64,000 bases of DNA from Micromonospora sp. HM5-17 (GCF_003762835.1 NZ_RJWA01000003.1:62001-126000), one strand, 5' to 3'; shown: positions 7,490 through 16,030, counted from the stretch's first letter. Notes: generated by a model from the sequence alone, not told the origin. A program made the numbers and translations.

Positions 7490-8598
7490 TCGACGTTGCG
7501 GGCGCGGTGGCCGTCGAGGCGATCGACGAGCAGACCCGGGACCGGCCGGCACCGGAGCATGCCGCCGCCGGGGTACGCCCGGTGGCCGCGCACTACGGCG
7601 ACCCGATGCGCGAGCAGCGGCTGCTCGCCACGGAGGTCGGCCTGGTCGACCGCTCGCACCGCGGGGTGATCGCGGTCCCCGGTGAGGAGCGGGCAGGCTG
7701 GCTGCACACCCTGACCAGCCAGCACCTGGCGCAGCTGCGTGCCGGGCAGGGCAGCGAGCTGCTGGTCCTCTCCCCGCACGGGCACATCGAGCAGCACGCC
7801 ATGGTCGCCGAGGACGGCGAGACCGCGTGGCTGGACACCGAGCCGGGCGACACCGGCGGCCTGCTGACGTACCTGGAGAAGATGCGCTTCTTCACCCGGG
7901 TTGATCCTCGGGACGCGACCGCCGACAGGGCGCTGCTGTCGCTGGTCGGGCCGCGGGCTGCCGAGGCGGTCGCGGTGCTCGGGGTCACCGGGCTGGCCGA
8001 GCCCGACGCGCTGCCGGTGCCGGGTCCACGGTTCCCCGCCGGCTCCGTGCCGCCCCGCCCCTCCATCCTGTACGACGTCCGTCCGCTGCCGGCCGGCGGC
8101 TGGGCCCGTCGGGTTCGGCTCGGGGTCGACCTGCTGGTGCCCCGGTCCGGCATGGCGGAGGTGGTCGGCGAGCTGACCGCCGCCGGCACCCCGGTCGCCG
8201 GGCTGTGGGCGTACGAGGCGCTGCGGGTGGCCGCGCGGCTGCCCCGGGTCGGCTTCGAGACCGACCACCGGACCATCCCGGCCGAGATCGGGCTGGTCGG
8301 TTCGGCCGTACACCTGGAGAAGGGCTGCTACCGCGGTCAGGAGACGGTGGCCCGGGTGCACAACCTCGGCCGCCCGCCGCGTCGGCTGGTCCTGCTGCAC
8401 CTGGACGGGGTGACCAGCGACCAGCTTCCGACGGTCGGCACCCCGGTGACGGTCGACGGCCGACCGGTCGGTTTCGTCGGTACGGCGGTTCGGCACTACG
8501 AGCTGGGCCCGGTCGCGCTCGCGGTGCTGAAGCGCTCGGTGCCGGACGACGCGCGGCTGATGGTCGACGGCACCGCCGCCGCGATCGACCCGGAGTGA
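7486..8598 (+). CDS. ygfZ: Folate-binding protein YgfZ/GcvT-like (Fe-S cluster maintenance)
   Basis: A 370-residue protein of the YgfZ/IBA57 family, GcvT-fold tetrahydrofolate-binding proteins that help assemble or repair certain Fe-S enzymes. The family signature KGCYRGQETVARV is at about residues 280-292 and carries the conserved reactive Cys. The preceding IPAEIGL and the GcvT-like aminomethyl domains are complete. It is co-transcribed with the upstream Fur-type gene through a 4-base overlap, suggesting metal-linked control of Fe-S maintenance. It reaches normal family length with no truncation. Confidence 0.93.
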   Translation: MIDVAGAVAVEAIDEQTRDRPAPEHAAAGVRPVAAHYGDPMREQRLLATEVGLVDRSHRGVIAVPGEERAGWLHTLTSQHLAQLRAGQGSELLVLSPHGHIEQHAMVAEDGETAWLDTEPGDTGGLLTYLEKMRFFTRVDPRDATADRALLSLVGPRAAEAVAVLGVTGLAEPDALPVPGPRFPAGSVPPRPSILYDVRPLPAGGWARRVRLGVDLLVPRSGMAEVVGELTAAGTPVAGLWAYEALRVAARLPRVGFETDHRTIPAEIGLVGSAVHLEKGCYRGQETVARVHNLGRPPRRLVLLHLDGVTSDQLPTVGTPVTVDGRPVGFVGTAVRHYELGPVALAVLKRSVPDDARLMVDGTAAAIDPE

Positions 8599-8672
8599 CG
8601 ACACGGTAGCCGGGGCGGATCCCCCCGTTCCGCCGGATTCCGGACCTGGCTGGTCGGGACTAGGATCCGGAC

Positions 8673-9512
8673 ATGACGACAGGGACGTTGATCACGGTCG
8701 CCCCGACCGGGGCCGAGTCGGCCAAGGCGGACGTGCCGGCGTTGCCGGTGACCCTGGATGAGCTGCTGCTGACCGCGAAGGAGTGCGAGGCGCTCGGCGC
8801 CGCAGTGATCCACGTCCACATCCGGGACGATGAGGCCCGCCCCACCCTCGACCTGGGTCGGCTCCGGGCAACGGTCGCGGCGCTGCGCGAGAACACCGAC
8901 CTGATCGTGCAGCTCTCCACCGGCGGGGCGGTGACCGATCCGGAGGCCGACCGGCTGGCGGTGCTCGACGCCGGCCCGGAGATGGCCTCCTGCACGATGG
9001 GGACGGTCAACTTCGGCGACGACGTCTTCCTCAACCGGTGGGAGTTCATCGTCGAGCTCCACACCCGGATGCAGGACCGGGGCATTCTCCCCGAGTACGA
9101 GATCTTCGACCTTGGCCACCTGGCCACGTTGCGCCGCCTGCTCGACCGGTACGGCCTGCCGGCCGGCGGGCACGTGCACGTCGACTTCGTGATGGGGGTC
9201 CCCGGGGGGATGCCCGGGACGATCGAGGCGCTGGTCGCCTGCGTCCAGGCGCTGCGTGACCTTCCGGCCGGCACGACGTTCTCGGCGACCGGCATCGGGC
9301 GGAGCAGCGTCCCGGTGCTGCTCGCCTCGCTCGCCGCCGGCGGGCACCTGCGGGTCGGGATGGAGGACACCCTCACCTGGGCCAAGGGGCGGCCGGTGGA
9401 GTCCAACATGCAGCTCGTGGCCCGGGCGGTCGGCGCGGCGCAGCTCGCCCAGCGGCCTCCGCTGAGTCCGGCGCAGGCCCGTGAGCTGCTCGGACTCGCC
9501 GTGGCCCGGTAG
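8673..9512 (+). CDS. Beta-keto acid cleavage enzyme (BKACE, DUF849 family)
   Basis: Zinc-dependent TIM-barrel enzyme of 279 residues. Members condense a beta-keto acid with acetyl-CoA and cleave it to acetoacetate plus a new CoA thioester; the founding activity is 3-keto-5-aminohexanoate cleavage in lysine fermentation. The zinc site HVHIRD is at about residues 48-53, with ITVAPTGAE at strand 1 and GHVHVDFVMGVPGG near residue 170. The SATGIGRSSVPVL and HLRVGMEDTL segments are typical of the barrel end. The substrate here is unknown. ATG 8673 lies 6 bases after TAGGAT, indicating a leaderless mRNA. Confidence 0.9.
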   Translation: MTTGTLITVAPTGAESAKADVPALPVTLDELLLTAKECEALGAAVIHVHIRDDEARPTLDLGRLRATVAALRENTDLIVQLSTGGAVTDPEADRLAVLDAGPEMASCTMGTVNFGDDVFLNRWEFIVELHTRMQDRGILPEYEIFDLGHLATLRRLLDRYGLPAGGHVHVDFVMGVPGGMPGTIEALVACVQALRDLPAGTTFSATGIGRSSVPVLLASLAAGGHLRVGMEDTLTWAKGRPVESNMQLVARAVGAAQLAQRPPLSPAQARELLGLAVAR

Positions 9513-9560
9513 GGGGGCCGGCGCGACCCGGGTCCGGGACGGTCGGTACCGTCCCGGATC

Positions 9561-10520
9561 GTGGGCGAGGCGTATCGGGGCGGGATTCCGCTGATCGAGG
9601 CGGTCAGGTCGGGTTTCGTGGAGTCGGTGCACCACGGTTCCGTGGCGGTGCTCGACCCGGCCGGGACGCTGGTCGCGGCGGCGGGTGACGTCGACGGGCC
9701 GGTTTTCCCCCGGTCGTCGAACAAGCCGATGCAGGCCATCGCGATGCTGCGGTCCGGGCTGCGGGTGGCCGACCCAGCCGACCTGGCCGTGGTCTGCGCC
9801 AGCCACGCCGGGGAGGAGTTCCACGTCGCGCGGATCAGCGCCCTGCTGCGGACCGGCGGGCTGACCGAGGACGCGCTGCACTGCCCGCCCGACCTCCCGT
9901 ACGCGGACCATGCCCGGGCCGCGGTGCTCGCCGCGGGTGGCGGACCGAGCCGGATCCGGATGAACTGCTCGGGCAAGCACACCGGGATGCTGCTCACCTG
10001 CCTGGTCGCGGGCTGGCCGGTCGAGGGGTACTGGGAGCCGGAGCACCCGTTGCAGCGGCGGATCCGGACGGTGGTCGAGGAGTTCACCGGCGAGGACGTG
10101 GCGGCGGTCGGGGTCGACGGGTGCGGGGCGCCGGTGTTGGCGGTCTCACTGACCGGTCTGGCGCGGGCGTACCTGCGGCTGGTCTCCGCCGAGCCCGGCT
10201 CGGTGGCCCGGACCGTCGCCGACGCGATGCGGGCGTACCCGGAGCTGGTCGCCGGGACCGGCGCCGACGACACCCGGATGATGGCCGGGATTCCGGGGCT
10301 GCTGGCGAAGAGCGGCGCGGAGGGGGTCGTCGCGGCGGCGCTGCCCGGGGTCGGTGCCGTGGCTGTCAAGATCGACGACGGCGCCGGGCGGGCCCGCCGT
10401 CCCGCCCTGGTCTCCGCCCTGCGTCGGTTGGGTGTCTCCGCGCCGCTGCTCGACGAGGTGGCCGAGGAGCCACTGTACGGCGGCGGCGCCTCGGTCGGCT
10501 CGCTCCGCAGCCGCTGGTGA
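9561..10520 (+). CDS. Asparaginase (AnsA-type, Rhizobium etli class)
   Basis: A 319-residue member of the class 3 asparaginases (PF06089), which hydrolyse L-asparagine to aspartate and ammonia with a Ser-Lys active site like beta-lactamase folds. The SxxK motif is RSSNKP (about residue 52), the second motif is NCSGKHTGML (about residue 134), and the GVDGCGAPV and TGADDTRMM segments are conserved. GTG 9561 lies 8 bases after TACCGT. It may share function with the upstream amino-acid-related BKACE gene, but 48 bases and a separate -10 box separate them. Confidence 0.88.
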   Translation: MGEAYRGGIPLIEAVRSGFVESVHHGSVAVLDPAGTLVAAAGDVDGPVFPRSSNKPMQAIAMLRSGLRVADPADLAVVCASHAGEEFHVARISALLRTGGLTEDALHCPPDLPYADHARAAVLAAGGGPSRIRMNCSGKHTGMLLTCLVAGWPVEGYWEPEHPLQRRIRTVVEEFTGEDVAAVGVDGCGAPVLAVSLTGLARAYLRLVSAEPGSVARTVADAMRAYPELVAGTGADDTRMMAGIPGLLAKSGAEGVVAAALPGVGAVAVKIDDGAGRARRPALVSALRRLGVSAPLLDEVAEEPLYGGGASVGSLRSRW

Positions 10521-10561
10521 GGGGCGTCCGGTCGGGCCACCGGTCGCTGAGGAGCACCGCC

Positions 10562-10612
10562 CCGGCAAGCACATCGTCACGCCGGAACCGCGCCGGCAAG
10601 CACATCGTCACG
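10562..10612. repeat. Pair of 20-bp direct repeats upstream of XRE gene
   Basis: Identical 20-bp copies occupy 10562-10581 and 10593-10612, 31 bp apart (three helical turns). Each contains GCAAGC, which is also the half-site of the palindrome at 10650-10665. Confidence 0.85.
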
Positions 10613-10649
10613 GCGGACCGGAGATCCCGCTAACTGTCGCTAGCGATTT

Positions 10650-10665
10650 GCTTGCAGCTGCAAGC
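10650..10665. promoter_or_regulatory. Perfect 16-bp palindrome, likely XRE operator
   Basis: GCTTGCAGCTGCAAGC is self-complementary and lies just upstream of the -10 box TACCGT (10675-10680) of the XRE gene. This is a position where bound protein would block polymerase, so autoregulation is the simplest reading. Confidence 0.65.
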
Positions 10666-10686
10666 GGGGCGGGCTACCGTCGAGCT

Positions 10687-11328
10687 ATGGCCAACCCGAA
10701 GGACCTTCCCCGCGACATCGGTGGGTTCATCCGCGACCTCCGGCGCAGTGCGAAGATCTCCTTGCGCCAGCTCGCCCAACAGGCAGGGGTCAGCAACCCG
10801 TACCTGAGCCAGATCGAGCGTGGGCTGCGCAAGCCGAGCGCCGAGGTGCTCCAGCAGTTGGCCAGTGCCCTGCGCGTCTCGACCCCGGTCATGTACCTGC
10901 GTGCGGGGTTGCTCGACGACCGGGAGGGCCAGGGGGTGCTGGCGGCCATCGCGGCCGACCCTGACCTCACGATGCCGCAGAAGCAGTCGTTGAGCCAGAT
11001 CTACGAGACGTTCCGGCGGGAGAACCTCCGAAACGCCGACCCGGAAGCCGACCGGCACGCGGCCGGCGCCCCGGCAACCGGTCCCGGGGCCACCGCCCCG
11101 ACCGCCACCGGTTCCGGTGACGTCGTTGGGGAGTCCCCGGCGGACGCCGTGCTCGAGTCCGTGGCGGTGACCGAAACCGGTGCCGCTGCCCCGCCACCCA
11201 CCACACCCTCGGGGTCGAACGACGAGCCCACCTCGACGGGTGCACCCGCGAAGAGGACCGCCAGGAAGGCGGCCGCCCAGGCCCCGTCGGCCCCGCCGGC
11301 CGCCTCGGCCCCTGACGAGGAGAAGTAG
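10687..11328 (+). CDS. XRE-family regulator (Rv0474/MLDSR-like)
   Basis: Helix-turn-helix regulator of 213 residues. The HTH is at about residues 12-66 (FIRDLRRSAKISLRQLAQQAG then VSNPYLSQIERGLRKPS). A conserved dimerisation segment follows (GVLAAIAADPDLTMPQKQSLSQIYETF). The last 90 residues are a low-complexity Ala/Pro/Thr tail. Gene order (this gene, HbhA-like protein, DUF2516) matches Rv0474-Rv0476. In Rhodococcus the homologous pair encodes MLDSR and the lipid-droplet protein MLDS. ATG 10687 lies 6 bases after TACCGT. Upstream repeats and a palindrome suggest self-control and, through the 2-base junction, control of the next gene. Confidence 0.9.
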   Translation: MANPKDLPRDIGGFIRDLRRSAKISLRQLAQQAGVSNPYLSQIERGLRKPSAEVLQQLASALRVSTPVMYLRAGLLDDREGQGVLAAIAADPDLTMPQKQSLSQIYETFRRENLRNADPEADRHAAGAPATGPGATAPTATGSGDVVGESPADAVLESVAVTETGAAAPPPTTPSGSNDEPTSTGAPAKRTARKAAAQAPSAPPAASAPDEEK

Positions 11329-11330
11329 AG

Positions 11331-11978
11331 ATGCCCACCCTGCCCCGTACCACCCGCATTCCTGGCCCGCTCTATGCCGTCGCCGGTGCCGGCGACCTCG
11401 CCTACCAGCAGCTCCGCCGGCTTCCCGCCGTGGTGAGCAGGCTCGGCGACGAGGCGACCCGGAGCGAGCTGCGCGAGAAGGCCGTCGCCACCACCGCCGA
11501 GCTGCGGGAGAAGGCGCGAGCCACCACCGCCGAGCTGCGGGACAGGGCCGTCCTGACGCTGCGCAACACCACCCCGTCGACGCTGCGGCAGCGCGCGACC
11601 GGTCGCGACTTCGACCTTGACCGGCTGCGCGAGGCGACCATCCGCAACGCCGCCGCGGTGGTCGCCGGTGCCCAGGCGGCACAGGAGCGGGCGCTCGCCG
11701 TCTACGGTGAACTCGTTGCCCGGGGCGAGCGGGTCGTCGGCTCCGGCGTCGTCCGCGCCGCCGACACGGTCAACGCCGACATGAGCGCGACCGAGGCGCC
11801 CGCCGACACCGCGACCGGCGCGTCGACGGCGTCCGACACCCCGAGCCCGGCCGAGGTGGCGGAGCGGGCCGAGACCGCCCCCACGCCGGCCAAGAAGGCG
11901 ACGTCGAGGCGGCGTACGACGGCGACGTCGACCCGCCCGGCCACTACCAGGCGGACCCGCCGGACCAACGCCGAGTAG
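11331..11978 (+). CDS. HbhA/MLDS-like amphipathic-helix protein with basic tail
   Basis: A 215-residue relative of mycobacterial heparin-binding hemagglutinin and rhodococcal lipid-droplet protein MLDS. After residue 40, 11-residue apolipoprotein-like amphipathic repeats are visible (REKAVATTAEL, REKARATTAEL, RDRAVLTLRN), encoded by near-identical 33-bp units, so the core is probably one long helix. The C-terminus is a Lys/Arg/Thr-rich tail (from about 175) like the heparin- or DNA-binding tail of HbhA. There is no signal peptide. It starts 2 bases after the XRE stop, with GGAGAA inside the end of that gene. Its role here, surface adhesin or lipid/nucleoid-associated protein, is undecided. 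Confidence 0.82.
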   Translation: MPTLPRTTRIPGPLYAVAGAGDLAYQQLRRLPAVVSRLGDEATRSELREKAVATTAELREKARATTAELRDRAVLTLRNTTPSTLRQRATGRDFDLDRLREATIRNAAAVVAGAQAAQERALAVYGELVARGERVVGSGVVRAADTVNADMSATEAPADTATGASTASDTPSPAEVAERAETAPTPAKKATSRRRTTATSTRPATTRRTRRTNAE

Positions 11979-11985
11979 CCACCAT

Positions 11986-12027
11986 CCACCCCGGGTGCGT
12001 GCGGCAAGTGGCACACACCCGGGGTGG
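11986..12027 (+). terminator. Hairpin terminator after HbhA-like gene
   Basis: CCACCCCGGGTG (11986-11997) and CACCCGGGGTGG (12016-12027) are perfect 12-base arms. A further GTGC/GCAC pairing follows one mismatch inside, around a loop of about 8 bases. It lies 8 bases after the stop and just before the next -10 box. Confidence 0.75.
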
Positions 12028-12046
12028 CGGGCATAAGCTTCACGCC

Positions 12047-12361
12047 ATGGCCACTGGCGCGCCGCTCTTCTTCGACGACGTCCGTTTCGTTATCGACCTG
12101 GTGCTGACGGTCTTCGCCCTGGTGATCCAGGGCGTCGCCCTCGTGCACTGCATGACCCAGCGCTCGGATGCCTTTCCGGCGATCGGCACCCTTCCCAAGG
12201 GTGCCTGGATCGCGATCCTGGCCGTCTGCCTGGTGCTCACGCTGCTGCTCCGCGGGCCGATCAGCCTCTTCGCCCTGATCGGTATCGCCGCGGCGCTGAT
12301 CTACCTCCTTGACGTCCGGGTGGGGCTGCGGGACCTGACCGACGGCAAAGGCTTCTGGTGA
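12047..12361 (+). CDS. DUF2516 membrane protein (Rv0476-like)
   Basis: A 104-residue integral membrane protein with three hydrophobic helices (about 12-33, 52-70, 72-88). The second loop carries CMTQRSDAFPAIGTLPKGAW, a DUF2516 hallmark. The function is unknown, but the gene follows hbhA-like genes widely in Actinobacteria. ATG 12047 lies 7 bases after TAAGCT. The stop overlaps the next start as GTGA (12358-12361). Confidence 0.88.
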   Translation: MATGAPLFFDDVRFVIDLVLTVFALVIQGVALVHCMTQRSDAFPAIGTLPKGAWIAILAVCLVLTLLLRGPISLFALIGIAAALIYLLDVRVGLRDLTDGKGFW

Positions 12362-13245
12362 GGGACTTCCGCTGGCCGCCGCCGCCCGACGGCGGACCAC
12401 GGACGTACGGCCCGGGGCCGAGCGCGCCGCGCACCGGCAGGCCTGTCCTGCCCGAACCCCAGACCGAGCTGGTCGCCACACCGCACGGCGTACGCCTGGA
12501 GCGGCTGGTGACCGGCACCGGCGAGCCGGTCACCGTCTTCGCGCACGGCCTCGGCACCGGCATCGCGACCACTCGGCCGCTCGGTAGCGCGGTCACGGGG
12601 CGCAAGATCTTCTTCCAGTTCCGCGGCCACGGCCGCTCCGACTCCCCGCCCGGTGGCTGGAGCTACGCCGACCTGGCCCGGGACCTGCGGGCCATTGCCG
12701 ACCTCGGTGGGGCGACCCGGGCCCTCGGCGTCAGCCTCGGCGCCGGGGCGCTGTGCCGACTGCTCTGGGAGAGCCCGGATCGGTTCACGCGGCTGGTCTT
12801 CGTGCTCCCCGCCGTACTCGACGAACCCCGGCCGGACGCGGCCCGGCGCCGCCTCGGCGAGCTGCTCACCGCGGTCCGTTCCGGTGACGCCGCCGCGGTG
12901 GCCGAGGCGGTCGCCGCCGAGGTCCCCCCGGCGTGGCGCAACACCCCGACCGGCTGGGCCTACCTGCGGCAGCGGGTCGACCAGCTTACCCGCGACGGCC
13001 TCGGCGACGGGCTGGCCGGCCTGCCCGGCCAGGTGGCGATCCGGCGGCGTGGGGACCTCGGTGCCGTCCGGGCCCCGGCGTTGGTGATCGGGTGCGCCGG
13101 CGACGAGCTGCATCCGGTCGCGGTCGCCGAACAGCTCGCCGCCGCGCTGCCGGCCGCCACCCTCCACGTGTACGACCGACCCGGGCTGTTCTGGAGTCAC
13201 CGCGCCGACCTGCGGGAGCGGATCTCCGACTTCCTCAACCGGTAG
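12358..13245 (+). CDS. Alpha/beta hydrolase
   Basis: Serine hydrolase of 295 residues. Motifs: the oxyanion loop FAHGLGTG near residue 61, FRGHGRSD near residue 85, the nucleophile elbow GVSLGAG (Ser near residue 123), acid region GCAGDELHP near 245, and a probable catalytic His in FWSHRADL near 280. The N-terminal 40 residues are proline-rich. The substrate is unknown. It starts at GTG 12358 overlapping the DUF2516 stop, so the two are translationally coupled. Confidence 0.87.
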   Translation: MRDFRWPPPPDGGPRTYGPGPSAPRTGRPVLPEPQTELVATPHGVRLERLVTGTGEPVTVFAHGLGTGIATTRPLGSAVTGRKIFFQFRGHGRSDSPPGGWSYADLARDLRAIADLGGATRALGVSLGAGALCRLLWESPDRFTRLVFVLPAVLDEPRPDAARRRLGELLTAVRSGDAAAVAEAVAAEVPPAWRNTPTGWAYLRQRVDQLTRDGLGDGLAGLPGQVAIRRRGDLGAVRAPALVIGCAGDELHPVAVAEQLAAALPAATLHVYDRPGLFWSHRADLRERISDFLNR

Positions 13246-13410
13246 CCGGCCTGCGCGGCTCCTGACCGGCGCGGCCCGAGCCGGTACGCCGTGCCCGCTC
13301 CACCGCCGACCGTCCGTGTGGCGGCTCGTCAACGTCGGCGCCGTCCGGGTCTCGCCGGCGCGCCGCGCACGGTGCCGGGGCCGCCACCGACCGGGGTAAC
13401 GTGGCGCTCC

Positions 13411-14148
13411 GTGGGTGTCTATCAACACGGCCGGACGAGCCGTCTCGACCTCGTCGACCCGACGTTGCGGCAGTGGGAGTGCACGGTCCTCGCCTCCGAC
13501 CCCGAGCAGGGGATCGTGCTGGACCGGTCGGCGTTCTACCCCGGAGGTGGCGGGCAACCGCCGGACCACGGGGTGCTGCTCTGGCAGGGGGTGCAGACCC
13601 GGATCGTCGGCACCCGCAAGGGTGACGATCTTTACCTCGTCCCCGCGGAGGGAGACCCACTGCCGCCGGTCGGCGCGACGGTCACCGGCGCTGTCGAGGA
13701 CGAGCGGCGTACGCTGCTGATGCGGACCCACTCCGGGTTGCACGTGCTCTGCGGCGTGGTGTTCCGCGATTTCGGCGCGCTGGTCACCGGCGGCAACATG
13801 GAGCCGGGCGAGGCCCGGATGGACTTCAATCTGCCGGAGGTCCCGCCGGACTTCAAGTCACGGCTGGAGGAGCTGGTCAACGCCGAGATCGCCGCTGACC
13901 GGGCGGTGGCGGTTCGGGTGCTGCCCCGGGAGGAGGCGCTGGCCCTGCCGGACATCATCCGGACCCAGTCGAACCTGATTCCGCCAGACGAGCAGGAGAT
14001 CCGGATCGTCGACATCGTCGGCCTCGACGTCCAGGCCGATGGCGGGACGCACGTCGCCTCGACCGCGCAGATCGGCAAGATCCAGGTGGTCAAGGTGGAG
14101 AGCAAGGGGCGGGCCAACCGCCGGGTACGGCTCCGGCTCGTCAGCTGA
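13411..14148 (+). CDS. AlaX-type alanyl-tRNA editing hydrolase
   Basis: Stand-alone homologue of the alanyl-tRNA synthetase editing domain (245 residues), expected to deacylate Ser- or Gly-tRNA(Ala) in trans. Motifs: an FYPGGGGQPPDHG N-terminal beta-barrel segment, the HSGLHVL zinc motif (HxxxH) near residue 111, and ADGGTHVAST near residue 210. In AlaRS the second zinc motif is CxxxH with CGGTHV; here the Cys position is Asp, as in some AlaX subclasses. GTG 13411 is 8 bases after TAACGT. Upstream in-frame sequence is low-complexity and non-coding in character. Confidence 0.88.
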   Translation: MGVYQHGRTSRLDLVDPTLRQWECTVLASDPEQGIVLDRSAFYPGGGGQPPDHGVLLWQGVQTRIVGTRKGDDLYLVPAEGDPLPPVGATVTGAVEDERRTLLMRTHSGLHVLCGVVFRDFGALVTGGNMEPGEARMDFNLPEVPPDFKSRLEELVNAEIAADRAVAVRVLPREEALALPDIIRTQSNLIPPDEQEIRIVDIVGLDVQADGGTHVASTAQIGKIQVVKVESKGRANRRVRLRLVS

Positions 14149-14190
14149 GCCGACATCCCGATGCCCCGCCATCCCACTACGCTTCCCGGC

Positions 14191-15045
14191 GTGTATACCC
14201 CCACCGTCGGCCACGCCACGGCCGGCCGCGCCGGCCGGTTCGTCTCCGACTTCACCACCGGCGTCGGCCTGTTCTTCCGGGGCCTTGGCAGCTACGTCCG
14301 CAATCCCGGCCTGGTGTTGCTCGGCGTCGTGCCCGCGCTGATCTCCGGGACCCTCTACCTCGCCGGGTTCGTCGCGCTGGTCTACTACGCCGCCGACCTC
14401 GCCGAGCTGGTCACCCCGTTCGCCGACGACTGGTCGGGCTGGACCCGGACCGGCACCCGGCTGATCGCCGGGCTCGCCATCGTCGGCCTGGGCGGACTGC
14501 TCGGGGCGCTGACCTTCACCGCGGTGACCCTGGTCATCGGGGACCCGTTCTACGAGGCGATCTCGCAACGGGTGGAGGCCTGGTACGGCGGAGTCCCGAA
14601 TGAGGTGGAGGTGCCGTGGTGGCGCTCCCTGCTCCGGAGCATCGTCGACTCGCTCCGGCTGGTTCTCCGGTCGGCGTTGATCGGCATCCCGCTCTTCGTC
14701 GCCGGGTTCATTCCGATCGTCGGACAGGTCGTCGTACCGGTGATCGCCGCCCTGATCGGCGGATGGTTCCTCGCCGTCGAGCTGGTGGGGGTGCCGTTCT
14801 ACCGCCGCGGCATGCGGCTGGACGATCGACGTCGGGTGCTCCGGGAACACCGTCCGCTCGCGCTCGGTTTCGGGGTCGCGGTCTTCGTGTGCTTCCTGAT
14901 CCCGCTCGGCGCGGTGTTGCTGATGCCGGCCGCGGTGACCGGTGCGGCGCTGCTGTCCCGCCGCATCCTGAACCAGCCGCTCGACCGGGCGGCGCCCACG
15001 CCGGCTGGTTCGCCCGCCAAAGGTTCGCCCGCCAGAGGATCGTGA
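14191..15045 (+). CDS. EI24/CysZ-family membrane protein
   Basis: A 284-residue integral membrane protein with about four to six helices (for example GLVLLGVVPALISGTLYLAGFVALVYYA and LIAGLAIVGLGGLLGALTFTAVTLVI). The EI24 signature DPFYEAISQRVEAWYGG is at about residues 119-135. CysZ members transport sulfate; most actinobacterial EI24 proteins are uncharacterised. GTG 14191 is 7 bases after TACGCT; an in-frame ATG at 14161 precedes that box and is unlikely. The 220 bases after the stop hold no gene, only a short GACACC-rich imperfect repeat near 15195-15250. Confidence 0.85.
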   Translation: MYTPTVGHATAGRAGRFVSDFTTGVGLFFRGLGSYVRNPGLVLLGVVPALISGTLYLAGFVALVYYAADLAELVTPFADDWSGWTRTGTRLIAGLAIVGLGGLLGALTFTAVTLVIGDPFYEAISQRVEAWYGGVPNEVEVPWWRSLLRSIVDSLRLVLRSALIGIPLFVAGFIPIVGQVVVPVIAALIGGWFLAVELVGVPFYRRGMRLDDRRRVLREHRPLALGFGVAVFVCFLIPLGAVLLMPAAVTGAALLSRRILNQPLDRAAPTPAGSPAKGSPARGS

Positions 15046-15265
15046 GGGAGTGCTCGTCCCGGGCGGGATGACCGCGCGGCGAATCGACGCCATCGTGCAC
15101 CCCGCCACCTCGTCGCCGCGTGGTGGCGGGGCGATCCACCGGCGCGGCGGTCCCGCGATCCTCGCCGGGTACCGCGGGCGTGGGCCGGCGGCCGACACCG
15201 CGACCGCCGGCGACACCGCGGCTGGCGACACCACGGCCGCCGACACGGTGGTCGGCGCTGTTCGG

Positions 15266-16030
15266 TCAGCCGACCCGGAGCCCGTCCAGCAGGTCGGCGT
15301 CGCCGGCCACGTCCAGGGTGTCGAGGCCCAGCCGGCCCCAGAGGGCCAGCAGGAGGTCGCTGGCCGTGCCCGAGAGGTGGGCGCGGGCGTGGTGATCGTC
15401 GGTGTCGAGGATGGTACCGGTGTCCAGGAGCGCGACGCCGGTACCGCGCAGCCGGAGGTACCACTCCTGGCCGGCGTCGGTCGCCACCAGTTGGACCACG
15501 CCGTACCAGCCCTGGTCGAGGGCTCGCCGCCCCGCCGGCAGCCAGGTGTCCAGCACCTCGCTGATTCCGTCCGCCGCCAGCTTGGCCTCGATCGGCTCGC
15601 CGGTGGCGACCGCCATCTGGGCATCCCAGCGGTGCACCACCGTCTCGTGCGCCATCCGACGGTGCCAGAAGGCGACCTTCTTCGGCTGCGGCGCCCAGTT
15701 CCAGGCCGGCGCCTCCGGGTCGAGCCGATCCAGCGCCGCCATGAGCTGGTCGAACTGCTCCCGCCACCACTCGACCGCCGCCGGGCCGGTCGGCAGTCCC
15801 TCCGGTACCGTGCGGCGCGGCGGCGCCTCGGTGGTGCCGCGGGTGACGACGCCGTGGACCCACTGGTAGATCGAGCCGAGGTGGTGGACCAGATCAATCA
15901 TGGTCCATTCCGGACAGGACGGGACCCGGATGTCCAGTGCCGCCTCGGAGATGGCCGCGCCGAAGGACGGCCCCTCGGCGCGGAGCGCCGCGAGCCAGAA
16001 GTCCTTGCTGCCGTGCAACCTGCTGCTCAT
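15266..16030 (-). CDS. Maleylpyruvate isomerase-family mycothiol-dependent enzyme
   Basis: A 254-residue DinB-fold protein of the family that uses mycothiol as cofactor (maleylpyruvate isomerase is the characterised member). The N-terminal four-helix bundle supplies metal-ligand histidines in IDLVHHLGSIYQWVHGV and RRMAHETVVHRWDAQ. A C-terminal sterol-carrier-like domain follows, ending WGRLGLDTLDVAGDADLLDGL. ATG 16030 has GGAGGGATC upstream. The actual substrate is unknown. It fits the mycothiol-producing host (mshA lies 3 kb away). It is divergent from murB. Confidence 0.87.
   Translation of the reverse strand: MSSRLHGSKDFWLAALRAEGPSFGAAISEAALDIRVPSCPEWTMIDLVHHLGSIYQWVHGVVTRGTTEAPPRRTVPEGLPTGPAAVEWWREQFDQLMAALDRLDPEAPAWNWAPQPKKVAFWHRRMAHETVVHRWDAQMAVATGEPIEAKLAADGISEVLDTWLPAGRRALDQGWYGVVQLVATDAGQEWYLRLRGTGVALLDTGTILDTDDHHARAHLSGTASDLLLALWGRLGLDTLDVAGDADLLDGLRVG

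Noticed and set aside
15190-15255. GACACC-rich repeat after the EI24 gene
   Set aside because: Short, imperfect and low-complexity; not distinct enough from GC-rich background to call as an element.
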